Shown piece by piece: positions 18,855 to 26,364 of a stretch of 64,000 nt of DNA (the first letter of the stretch is position 1; each line of letters opens with the position of its first letter). Origin of the DNA: Shewanella glacialimarina (GTDB taxonomy: Bacteria; Pseudomonadota; Gammaproteobacteria; Enterobacterales; Shewanellaceae). The translations under genes were made by a program, and so were the position numbers. The notes below the pieces were generated by a model. That model was not told the DNA's origin. It saw only the letters and a program-made list of their open reading frames with translations, and did no database searches. The stretch spans positions 1,984,001-2,048,000 of the forward strand of contig NZ_CP041216.1 of NCBI RefSeq assembly GCF_020511155.1. Direction: 5' to 3'.

Positions 18855-19027
18855 CAGACCAGAAAAAATACCGTTAGCTTAGAAGATACGGCTTACTATC
18901 AATGCTGTTCGCGGGTGGTACGTAAGGCTTTTCTTTGTTGTCTTGATACATCAACAGGTAATATTTTGAACATCGACGCGAGTGTGTAGTAGATGCTCGT
19001 ATTATTGAGCTGGCGATTATCTTTGAT
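18855..19027 (+). pseudogene. RAYT (REP-associated Y1) transposase remnant
   Basis: Two adjacent frames together read like the N-terminus of a RAYT/TnpA-REP transposase. First comes RKNTVSLEDTAYYQCCSR and VRKAFLC, then after a frameshift near 18965 EHRRECVVDARIIELAIIFDI. Family members have SLIDTPYYHCVSRCVRRAFLC followed by an EHRR-W-E-R segment at the same spacing. The HUH motif (SNHxH) and the catalytic tyrosine are gone. No start codon fits the fragment. The rest of 18660-19051 holds nothing else I recognise. Confidence 0.7.
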
Positions 19028-19051
19028 ATTTATTATGAGACTGGCAGATAT

Positions 19052-21061
19052 TTAATTGAGGTTAACTAAGAATTTTTCTTCGAGCTCTTTGCTTGAAATA
19101 GGTTTACTGATTAAATAGCCTTGTAAATAATCGCAACCCTCTCTAACGAGCCAATCTTTCTGTTCTTTGGTTTCGACCCCTTCAGCAATCGTTTTTAAAT
19201 CTAGAGCTTTAGCCATTGCAACAATCATTTCTAAAACGGCAGTGGATGGTTGGTCTCCTGAGACAAAAGAACGATCGATTTTGAGTGTATCGACAGGTAA
19301 ACGAGATAGGTAAGAAAGTGAACAGTAACCGGTGCCAAAGTCATCAATTGAAATATTTATCCCATGCTGGCGTAATTTTTTTAAGGCAATAAAACTTTTA
19401 TCGAGAGCTTTCATCAATACAGTTTCGGTAATTTCCAGCTCAAGCAGTTTAGGGTTAACATCATGTTTTTTAATCACTGAGAGTACATGTTCAACGTAAT
19501 TGTCTTCTTGAATCTGTCGAGCAGAAACGTTGATCGCAACGCATATTCCACCATACTCTTTCTCCCAGCGTTTTATTTGCTGACAAGCGGTTTCTAATAC
19601 CCAGTCTCCAATTGCGATAATTGATCCATTTTCCTCAGCAATTTTAATAAAGCCTTCTACTGAAACATCTTCAGGATTATTATTCCAACGTATTAACGCT
19701 TCGCAGCCTACTAACTTGCCCGTTTCAGAGTTTATTTTTGGCTGATAATTCAAATGAAACTCTTCACGCTCAACCGCATAATTTAGCGCGGCTTCGATAT
19801 TTAATCTTGCTTCGACTTTATCGCTCATTTCTTTCGCGAAGAAGTGCCAATGTTTACCACTCCCTTTTGCTTTATACATGGCCAAGTCAGCGCAGCGCAT
19901 TAGTTGATTTGTATCTTCTCCGTTATCGGGATAAATAGAAATCCCAATGCTACCTGAAGTACGAATTTCCCGGTCAGCCAAAAAATAGGGCCGTGTTAAT
20001 GCCTCATCAATTCGCTGAACCACATACATTAATTCGCTTAGCTCGTTATTTCCTTCAATCACAACCAGAAACTCATCTCCGCCTAAACGTCCGACGGAAT
20101 CGCTACTTCTAAGTACTTTTAATAATCTGTTAGCCACTTCAATAAGAAGAGTGTCGCCGACATCATGACCTAAAGAGTCGTTGATCGTTTTAAACCTGTC
20201 CATATCAATAAATAAAACAGCCACTTTAGTCTTGGTTCGTTTGGCGGTGACAATTGCTTGCGATAATCGGTCGGCTATGAGTGTTCGGTTGAGTATTTTT
20301 GTCAGTGGATCTCTCGTTGCTAGATTTCTAAGCTGTACTTGAGCATTAATCAGACCTTTTAACATTTGCTCGATATGATTAACCAGCTGTCCCATTTCAT
20401 TCTCAGCATGGATAGTTAAGCTCTCCAGTGTTCTTGGATCTGGATTTTCAGGGTCAATTTTTGATATGGACTGAGTTACTCGCCGCAAAGGTGAACTCAG
20501 TAGCCATGAAGATAACCATAATAAGACCAAAGCAATGATAACGGCCTGCAGCAGACCTGTAATGATTACGCTGCCGGCAAAGGTTAAAAACTGTTGGGCA
20601 AGAGGGGTGGGATTTAATTTTATTGAGAGTAAGCCCACTTGGCGTTTTTCGTTATTCAGTTCAATATAGAGTTTTCTTTCACCGAGAATTTCGTCGCCGA
20701 TAAAGTTAGCAGTGATCCATGCAATCGAAGGTTTGCTTTCCTGAACGGTTGTTCTGTCGGCGGCAATAATATTTCCAGTTTCACCAATAAGTACCGCATC
20801 TTGAACCATGCCCAGAGCCGTTATACTCGCTACAATTTGTTCGGCAAGAGCAGGATCTAAAGTCCAAGCCGCATTGGTAGCGCCACCTTCAGCAGCGGTA
20901 AGGATCTCTTGAGCCAAACTAAAGGCTTTATCTCTTTGGTCTGACAGATGCAAGCTAAGCGAGTATCCACTGACTAACAGAGCAATGAGAATACTTAGCA
21001 CTAAAGCGATTAAGGCTTGTGTTAGCGCTAACGATTTCTTTAAATAATCTATGATGATCAT
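19052..21061 (-). CDS. Membrane-bound diguanylate cyclase/phosphodiesterase (GGDEF-EAL)
   Basis: 669 residues. An N-terminal membrane helix (12-35), a periplasmic domain of about 120 residues and a second helix (about 160-185) are followed by a HAMP-like linker, a GGDEF domain and an EAL domain. GGDEF is intact (RLGGDEF) with an I-site RSSD five residues before it. EAL is also complete: EALIRW, LEITET, IDDFGTG, LKIDRSF, EGVE and LQGY. Both synthesis and hydrolysis of cyclic di-GMP are therefore possible. The gene downstream of a periplasmic-binding-protein gene (65 bases) on the same strand suggests the binding protein controls its periplasmic domain. Confidence 0.93.
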   Translation of the reverse strand: MIIIDYLKKSLALTQALIALVLSILIALLVSGYSLSLHLSDQRDKAFSLAQEILTAAEGGATNAAWTLDPALAEQIVASITALGMVQDAVLIGETGNIIAADRTTVQESKPSIAWITANFIGDEILGERKLYIELNNEKRQVGLLSIKLNPTPLAQQFLTFAGSVIITGLLQAVIIALVLLWLSSWLLSSPLRRVTQSISKIDPENPDPRTLESLTIHAENEMGQLVNHIEQMLKGLINAQVQLRNLATRDPLTKILNRTLIADRLSQAIVTAKRTKTKVAVLFIDMDRFKTINDSLGHDVGDTLLIEVANRLLKVLRSSDSVGRLGGDEFLVVIEGNNELSELMYVVQRIDEALTRPYFLADREIRTSGSIGISIYPDNGEDTNQLMRCADLAMYKAKGSGKHWHFFAKEMSDKVEARLNIEAALNYAVEREEFHLNYQPKINSETGKLVGCEALIRWNNNPEDVSVEGFIKIAEENGSIIAIGDWVLETACQQIKRWEKEYGGICVAINVSARQIQEDNYVEHVLSVIKKHDVNPKLLELEITETVLMKALDKSFIALKKLRQHGINISIDDFGTGYCSLSYLSRLPVDTLKIDRSFVSGDQPSTAVLEMIVAMAKALDLKTIAEGVETKEQKDWLVREGCDYLQGYLISKPISSKELEEKFLVNLN

Positions 21062-21126
21062 CAGTCTCTGTACCCTAAAAGATCATATGGCTTAAGAAAA
21101 ATAAACAACGAATGTGGATTTTTAAG

Positions 21127-21873
21127 CTAGTCGCCAAAATATAAAATTTCCTTATATTTGTTTTCCTCTTTAATCAGCTTTAAGTTAGTCACGCAAGCAT
21201 CTCTTGCCGCTTCTGATTTAAATAGAAAACCATTGGGACTCTTTCCAAATAGGGGGGATTTATCCACCGCAACTGTCTCGTCAAATTCGTTGTCATTTAA
21301 CAATTGTTGTCGATAAAATTGATAGATTTGTCCATCCATTTGAATAAAGTCGACCCTTTTACTGAATAACATTCTTAGCTGAGTTTTTTGATTATGAGTT
21401 TCACTATATTTTCTATTCTGCGTTGCCATTGCAGCGTACTCACCGCCAATATGTGCAATTGCTCCCTGCCATGAAATTAATGAGTATTCAGCAAGATCAG
21501 CTATTTTATTGACCTTAAGTGCCCTTTCTGAAAGAGAAAAAAGAAAGTTTTCATAGGCGTAGATATCGCCAGTGTAATAGCCTTTAAGTCCTCTTTCAGC
21601 AATGGTTTTTTCATTGATATCTGTCACCACACTAACCTGATCTGTCAGATACTCAGCAATTCGTCTTGCGTAAGGCAGTGTTTTTGGCGTCAGTTTATAA
21701 CCTGCAGGTTCTAGGCAATCTTGCAACAAGTTGACCAGTATTCCGGTGGGACCCTCTTCAATTACCCACGGAGGTAAGGACTCCCCAAAAGAGGCAACAA
21801 TTTCTTTAGATTGACTAAATACAGGGTTGGAGATCATCAGTGAAAAAACGAGGGATAAGGATAATTTGACCAT
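21127..21873 (-). CDS. Periplasmic substrate-binding protein (SBP_bac_3-like)
   Basis: 248 residues. A signal peptide (about 1-20, KLSLSLVFSLMISNPVFSQ) precedes a type-3 solute-binding fold with SLPPWVIEEGPTGILVNLL, TLPYARR and a C-terminal FLFKSEAARD. The start at 21873 has GAGAG upstream; the frame to a TTG at 21885 is less likely. No permease or ATPase is nearby, so it is probably not for transport. Its neighbour is a membrane GGDEF-EAL protein, so a sensory role in cyclic di-GMP control is likely, by inference. Confidence 0.83.
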   Translation of the reverse strand: MVKLSLSLVFSLMISNPVFSQSKEIVASFGESLPPWVIEEGPTGILVNLLQDCLEPAGYKLTPKTLPYARRIAEYLTDQVSVVTDINEKTIAERGLKGYYTGDIYAYENFLFSLSERALKVNKIADLAEYSLISWQGAIAHIGGEYAAMATQNRKYSETHNQKTQLRMLFSKRVDFIQMDGQIYQFYRQQLLNDNEFDETVAVDKSPLFGKSPNGFLFKSEAARDACVTNLKLIKEENKYKEILYFGD

Positions 21874-22020
21874 ATTTACTCTCAAATAGGATAAGTATTA
21901 AGACTCTGTTCAGAGTTTAGCTCACTATATATGATATGCAATTGCCTAAAGTGCAGTGACCCTTATATTTACTATAAGTTATTTATATTATTTATGTTAT
22001 TTACGTTTGTCGCTGTTTGT

Positions 22021-22105
22021 CGCTGTTTGTCTGTTATGGCTTAGTAGGCATTAATTAGAAAAGTGATATTAGCCTGTAACTTGCCAGCAATAAGTGCAGC
22101 ATGAC
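22021..22105 (-). pseudogene. Short decayed fumC fragment (copy A)
   Basis: Read on the minus strand, this matches the fumC segment around LPLIADKLLSSIDLLTHACQAMTDK at 26610-26700, with many changes and stops. Its first 30 bases are identical to those at 36151-36180 in the second decayed fragment. Both share changes absent from intact fumC, for example TAGTAGGCAT where fumC has TGGCAGGCAT. A tandem TCGCTGTTTG lies at its left edge. Confidence 0.75.
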
Positions 22106-22136
22106 ATTTAATGAACACTTAACCCCACAAAACTAT

Positions 22137-22215
22137 TTTCCACTTGATTGATATCGAGCTTTTTTGCTGCGTTGAATTTAGCTAATCGGTCATTTTGTGG
22201 CTATTGATTGCTAAT
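22137..22215. repeat. Dispersed repeat R2, copy A
   Basis: About 75 bases related to 29682-29757: both have TTGATATC, then TTTTT-GCTG, AATTTAGCT, GTCATTTT and GGCTATTG in the same order and spacing. On the minus strand both encode a fragment like AKxNxAKKLDIN, so it may be decayed coding sequence. The region 21874-22364 otherwise holds only the fumC fragment and the inverted repeat listed next. Confidence 0.75.
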
Positions 22216-22247
22216 TTATTTTTACAGGAAACCATCTCAACAGCTTA

Positions 22248-22270
22248 CCGAACCTTTAAGGAATGTTCGG
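22248..22270. promoter_or_regulatory. Inverted repeat upstream of the DUF302 gene
   Basis: CCGAAC and GTTCGG separated by 11 bases, about 95 bases before the ATG of the DUF302 gene. A CCGAA/TTCGG palindrome also occurs before the PRC-barrel gene (24989-25005), so a shared operator is possible. Confidence 0.45.
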
Positions 22271-22364
22271 CAGCGTACAGACAAAAACTATACTTCGGTT
22301 GATGATGGGGACGGTACCTTAGGGTAGACGAAACGATAAATTAATTCGCTTAAAGGATGAATGA

Positions 22365-22748
22365 ATGTACTACATAGTAGAAACAAATAAATCATTTGAA
22401 CAAGTATCGAATGATCTCGACGAGGCTGTAAAAAGTCATGATTTTGGTGTTTTATATATTCACGATCTCGGGATGACTTTACGGAGTAAGGGGATTGATT
22501 TCACTGAAGATTGTAAGGTTTTTGAAGTGTGTAATCCTATGCAGGCAGCAAAGGTGTTGGCTATTGATATGCGTTTAAATATGGCCTTACCCTGCCGGAT
22601 CTCGGTATTTACTGAGCAAGGAAAAACATTAATTGGTTTGATAAAGCCTGAGCAAATGCTGTCGGCATTGTCGCAAGATACTGCGTTAGCCGCCATTGCT
22701 AAAGATGTTGAACAAAAGATGATCATGATAGTCGACGCAGCTAAGTAG
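22365..22748 (+). CDS. DUF302 domain protein
   Basis: 127 residues, a single DUF302 domain: VETNKSFEQVSNDLDEAVKS at the start and the central FGVLYIHDLG and FEVCNPMQAAKVL. No signal peptide or membrane segment is seen. The molecular function of DUF302 is not established; members are often found near stress and redox genes. The ATG follows AAAGGATGA. It heads a small plus-strand group with the ferritin-like gene 36 bases later and nhaA. Confidence 0.85.
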   Translation: MYYIVETNKSFEQVSNDLDEAVKSHDFGVLYIHDLGMTLRSKGIDFTEDCKVFEVCNPMQAAKVLAIDMRLNMALPCRISVFTEQGKTLIGLIKPEQMLSALSQDTALAAIAKDVEQKMIMIVDAAK

Positions 22749-22784
22749 TTATACCGTATTTGAACATTCCTCGAGGAGATAAGC

Positions 22785-23072
22785 ATGTCGAATGAAGGCT
22801 ATCACGAACCAATAGGTGAGCTAAAAGATGACACCAGAAATATGCACAGGGCGATTACATCACTTATGGAAGAGCTTGAAGCCGTTGACTGGTACAACCA
22901 AAGAGTTGATGCCTGTAAAGATACAGAATTAAAGGAAATTCTTGCGCACAATCGCGATGAAGAGAAAGAGCATGCCGCCATGTTGCTGGAATGGATCAGA
23001 AGACAAGACTCAACTTTTGATAAGAAGTTAAAAGATTACCTGTTTACTGATAAGCCAATTGCACACAAATAA
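22785..23072 (+). CDS. Encapsulated-ferritin-like protein (EncFtn type) without a cargo tag
   Basis: 95 residues, two helices. The helix pair MEELEAVDWYNQR and AHNRDEEKEHAAMLLEWIRR is very close to Rhodospirillum rubrum EncFtn as I know it. Glu30, Glu60 and His63 correspond to the ferroxidase residues Glu32, Glu62 and His65 there, with Glu29/Glu32 nearby. EncFtn oxidizes and feeds iron into encapsulin shells. Here the chain stops at FTDKPIAHK, with no C-terminal encapsulin-targeting peptide and no encapsulin gene beside it. Iron oxidation in a decameric ring without a shell is a reasonable inference. AGGAG lies 8 bases before the ATG. Confidence 0.85.
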   Translation: MSNEGYHEPIGELKDDTRNMHRAITSLMEELEAVDWYNQRVDACKDTELKEILAHNRDEEKEHAAMLLEWIRRQDSTFDKKLKDYLFTDKPIAHK

Positions 23073-23130
23073 AATACATCATCAGGTCGCCGAGGGTTTC
23101 TAGGTATACGGTGCACAGAGGATTAACAAC

Positions 23131-24180
23131 ATGACTGATGACTCCAAAAATGCGTTGCAACGTGGACTTGAAAATATACAGGATCCTTTTTCTAGTTTTA
23201 TTCGTGCGCAGGCTACCACTAGCTGGTTTCTTCTGCTTGCGACTATCATTGCCCTATGGTGGGCTAACTCAGAGTATTACTCTAGTTACCAGAACCTGAC
23301 ACATACATCGATTGGATTTTTTCTGGGTGATTATAAACTGGAGGCGTCCCTAAACCAGATCATTAATGATGGGTTTATGGTGATATTTTTCTTCTTTCTC
23401 GGACTTGAGATTAAACGAGAAGTCCTTGCCGGCGATCTAGCTCGTCCAGAAAATCGACGCATGTTAATTCTTTGCGCCATCGGTGGAATGGTTTGTCCAG
23501 CGGTAATCTATGCGTTGTTCAACTGGTCACATGATTCACTGGTTGGCTGGGGCATACCCATGGCAACCGATACCGCGTTCGCCTTAGGAGTGCTCACTAC
23601 CGTAAGAAAATACATCCCCACCAGTCTATTGGCTTTTCTCGTCGGCCTCGCGATTGTGGACGATGTAGGTGCAATATTAGTAATTGCAATATTTTACACT
23701 CAAGATTTATCTATCTTGCATCTATTAAGCGCATTTGCACTGATTGCATTTTTAGCACTGGGCAATTACGCAGGGATACGTCAACCCTACTTTTATATTA
23801 TTTTTGGCGTCGCAGCCTGGTGGATGATGCTTAAATCGGGTGTTCACCCTACGTTTGCCGGTGTCGCTATCGCTTTGACTGTACCAGCTCGTCCAAAATT
23901 AACATCGGAGAAACAATTGGTTAAAGCTAAGTCTACGATCAAGTCAATGCAGAAAAAATCAGTTTCAGTCGATGTTCTCGGCAGTCGCGAAGCCCATGAA
24001 CAGGTGTTAGATATGCGTGACTTAGCAGAACGTGCCAGTACACCACCACGTCGCTGGGAAGATGCGCTGGAGTTACCCGTGGCGTTATTTATCTTACCCT
24101 TATTTGTGCTTACCAATGCGGGCGTTCCCTTCAGCGTGAACTCATTTGGGTTAATCATTGATAACCTTTTTATATATTAA
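23131..24180 (+). pseudogene. nhaA: NhaA-type Na+/H+ antiporter, C-terminally truncated
   Basis: 349 residues matching the first nine or so membrane segments of NhaA. ANSEYY, FFFLGLEIKRE, MATDTAFALGVL and AIVDDVGAILVIAIFYT are present; the Asp pair in VDDVG is the ion-binding pair (Asp163/164 of E. coli). A family insertion between segments VIII and IX (about 255-305) is seen. The chain ends after LTNAGVPFSVN with an unrelated FGLIIDNLFIY. The last three membrane helices, including the region of E. coli Lys300, are missing, and the DNA after 24180 does not resemble nhaA in any frame. Function as an antiporter is therefore doubtful. Confidence 0.8.
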
Positions 24181-24746
24181 AGTGAGTCATTCACTAATAG
24201 CTATGGTATTTCCTATCCAATTGTTTTTATTTGATATTTAATAATAATTAAGTAATCTTGTTATCAATATAACAGAGTTTATTAAATCGAGAGGATTTAA
24301 TGTGCCTTGCTCAGCGTCAGTAGCTATCACAGCAGGCGAGTGGGACCATTATTTTCGATTAAAAGGTATTGCATCTTGTGTTGTATACATTGCCCATCGA
24401 CAGGGTCTTTAGTGGGAAGGATAGACAGTAAAGCAAGACTTTTGGATCGCTGCGATTCACTCATTGCAAAGAGACTGAATAACAACCTATAGCCATTACT
24501 TTTAGGCATTAAGTGAGCAATTAAGGCAGTGGTTTTATCAAAATGAGTGGTATAAAAAGGTGGAGCAGCAAAGTGATTTTAAAGGCCTTTTTTCTAACGG
24601 CAACTAGAGATTTAGCTTTTGCCGCCGGCGTTAGCTAAGGTTGTATGCATTGAGTTAATGTGCAGTCTGATGCAAGGTGTACTTAGTATCTGATTTTATA
24701 GTCTATCCAAACGCATACATTGAATTTTTTAACAGAGATTTGCCAT
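24181..24746. other. Non-coding or decayed DNA after nhaA
   Basis: About 560 bases with no credible gene. Short open stretches such as LRQWFYQNEWYKKVEQQ (24515-24570) look like former coding sequence but are interrupted by stops and I cannot assign them. This block may be what replaced the 3' end of nhaA. Confidence 0.5.
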
Positions 24747-24932
24747 TTATTCATTTTGAATATCATCAATCGCCTGCCGAACTTCATTTAAAATTAACCT
24801 GTTTGCCAGGTTTTCATCGATATCGGGCACATCCCAGCCAAAAATAGCGCGATATTTTTCAATCAAATTGTTTACATCTTCGATAATATCGCTGCGATGG
24901 GCCGCTAACTCTACTTTTTCTATTTCAGCCAT
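24747..24932 (-). CDS. Small hypothetical protein, acidic, 61 residues
   Basis: I do not recognise a family. The protein is soluble, rich in Glu and Asp, and probably helical (IIEDVNNLIEKYRAIFGWDVPDIDE). AAGGTG lies 7 bases upstream of the ATG, which together with a full-length sensible composition supports it as a real gene. It is divergent from the PRC-barrel gene and shares the intergenic region that holds two palindromes. Confidence 0.65.
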   Translation of the reverse strand: MAEIEKVELAAHRSDIIEDVNNLIEKYRAIFGWDVPDIDENLANRLILNEVRQAIDDIQNE

Positions 24933-24988
24933 GCTAGTTCACCTTAACATTTATAGATAGATCTAGATTAGGCTAGTATTGACGCTCC

Positions 24989-25005
24989 TTCGGTGCGACA
25001 CCGAA
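24989..25005. promoter_or_regulatory. Perfect palindrome TTCGGTG-CGA-CACCGAA
   Basis: 7-bp arms with a 3-base centre, 57 bases upstream of the small divergent gene and about 100 before the PRC-barrel gene. Possible operator for both. Confidence 0.5.
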
Positions 25006-25032
25006 CAGATTGAATCAGAAATTTGGTGCAAG

Positions 25033-25055
25033 CTAATAGATATTCACTCTATTAG
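25033..25055. promoter_or_regulatory. Palindrome CTAATAGA-N7-TCTATTAG
   Basis: 8-bp perfect arms, 49 bases before the PRC-barrel start. It may be an operator or a leader hairpin. A TATAAT at 25082-25087 is too close to the ribosome-binding site to be the main promoter. Confidence 0.45.
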
Positions 25056-25103
25056 CAAAACAATGACTTATTGTTTCTATCTATAATCTGGAGAAAATAC
25101 ATC

Positions 25104-25889
25104 ATGTTACATACACTAAATGATCTAAAAAATTTAGCCATTCATGCATCGGATGGAGATATTGGGTTGACCAAAGATTTTTATTTTGATGATAAACAGT
25201 GGGTGATCAGATATCTGGTGGTCGAAACTGGATCTTGGTTATTTAGCAAAAAGATATTGCTTTCGCCTATATCAATCAAAGAGTTAAATAAGGAGGAACA
25301 GACGCTCACTGTCACAATTTCAAGGGAGCAGGTTAAAAGTTGCCCTGACATTGATAGTGAAAAACCGGTTTCTAGGCAGTATGAAGTAGAATACATGCGA
25401 TATTATGGTTACTCACATTATTGGGATAACACAGGTATTTGGGGAAGTTATCCCAGTCCTAACATGATAGCACCTGGTTATTACAGCGTAGCGCCAAAGA
25501 CAGATGACTTAGATTCTCCAGACAATTTCGCAGACGTCGACGCTGCACTATCGCGGGATAATGATCATCATCTGCGCAGTAGTGATGCCGTGACGGATTA
25601 TCACCTTGATGCCATAGACGGTGAGTTGGGCCATTTGCAAGGTATGTTAATAGATATCGACACTTGGGAAATTCGTTATTTGATTATTAACACCAGTAAT
25701 TGGTGGCTGGGCCATCTTGTTTTAATTGCCCCCAAATGGATTAAAGAGGTGAGTTGGCCTACCTCTAAAATTTATGTTGATATGACGCAGAAGCAAGTGA
25801 AAAACGCACCTACTTTTGATCCCTCAGAGCCTTTCAATCTTGAACATGAGCAAAGTCTTCAAGCTCATTATGATCGTGATGATGAATAA
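25104..25889 (+). CDS. Protein with two PRC-barrel domains
   Basis: 261 residues from ATG 25104, which has GGAGA upstream; the frame begins earlier but without a site. Two PRC-barrel-like units are seen: residues 1-85 (ASDGDIGLTKDFYFDD, WVIRYLVVETG) and about 165-245 (AIDGELGHLQGMLID, WEIRYLIINTSNWW). They are linked by a Tyr/Ser/Asp-rich segment. No signal peptide. PRC-barrel proteins of this size are common in bacteria as stress-related or RNA-metabolism-linked proteins, with no defined reaction. Confidence 0.82.
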   Translation: MLHTLNDLKNLAIHASDGDIGLTKDFYFDDKQWVIRYLVVETGSWLFSKKILLSPISIKELNKEEQTLTVTISREQVKSCPDIDSEKPVSRQYEVEYMRYYGYSHYWDNTGIWGSYPSPNMIAPGYYSVAPKTDDLDSPDNFADVDAALSRDNDHHLRSSDAVTDYHLDAIDGELGHLQGMLIDIDTWEIRYLIINTSNWWLGHLVLIAPKWIKEVSWPTSKIYVDMTQKQVKNAPTFDPSEPFNLEHEQSLQAHYDRDDE

Positions 25890-26116
25890 ACATTATTACC
25901 TCTTTTTGTGATCTTTGACTGCCATGTTTACGCTAATCATTTAAAAGGTGCTTGGCGTAAAGTTATCTATTTTTATATTTTTATATTGAAATAATGGGCT
26001 TTATTTCAAGATGCAAATATGGTCAATCCCAGTGAGTCACTGCAGTTTTTATTCTTAAAGTCACTGTAACCAAATAAGTTTAAAAGTTGTGTTAACTTTT
26101 CAATTCGAGAGTTTGG

Positions 26117-26255
26117 TTTCCTCTTTATTACAAACAAACTATCCCTTTGCATGATTCAACGAAAAAGCCTTGTCGAATGACAAGGCTTTTTTTTGAGCTG
26201 AAAATAGCACTTTGAACTCGAGGGTTTATTTTTATTACAGCAAGCTATCTTAACC
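26117..26255 (+). repeat. Degenerate copy of the tRNA-Ser 3' flank (copy 2)
   Basis: In order it contains CTCTTTATTACAAACAAAC, CTATCCC, GCATGATTCAACGA, a terminator hairpin, GCACTTTGAAC and TTATTACAGCAAGCTATC. The same elements surround the tRNA-Ser terminator at 6176-6307. No tRNA body remains here. The rest of 25890-26364 is AT-rich with no gene. Confidence 0.75.
26162..26191 (+). terminator. Rho-independent terminator, related to that of tRNA-Ser
   Basis: 13-bp arms (AAAAAGCCTTGTC and GACAAGGCTTTTT) around GAAT, with a further T run. The PRC-barrel gene ends 270 bases upstream; the hairpin may instead be left over from a lost tRNA gene. Confidence 0.85.
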
Positions 26256-26364
26256 TAAGAGTCTGATGCAATCTTGTTTAAGGTGGAAAGGATTATGACG
26301 CAAACATTAGTCAATCAATCGATCTAATATAGGTTAATACAGGCGCTTATCGTCAGGCACAATG

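Noticed and set aside
22011..22030. Tandem TCGCTGTTTG repeat as a variable-number element
   Set aside because: Only about two copies, at the edge of the fumC fragment. Most simply explained by local slippage during decay.
24307..24600. Possible former coding sequence, with fragments recalling a CZB or hemerythrin-like sensor domain
   Set aside because: Only a short patch (around FYQNEWYKKVEQQ) is suggestive and it is interrupted by stops. Too weak to name.
25082..25087. TATAAT as -10 box for the PRC-barrel gene
   Set aside because: It is a few bases before the ribosome-binding site, so a transcript from it would lack a usable leader, and no -35 box is at the right distance.
6231..26364. Integrase or recombinase for the tRNA-flanked block
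   Set aside because: None was found on either strand. Only a RAYT remnant is present, so the block is not called a mobile element.
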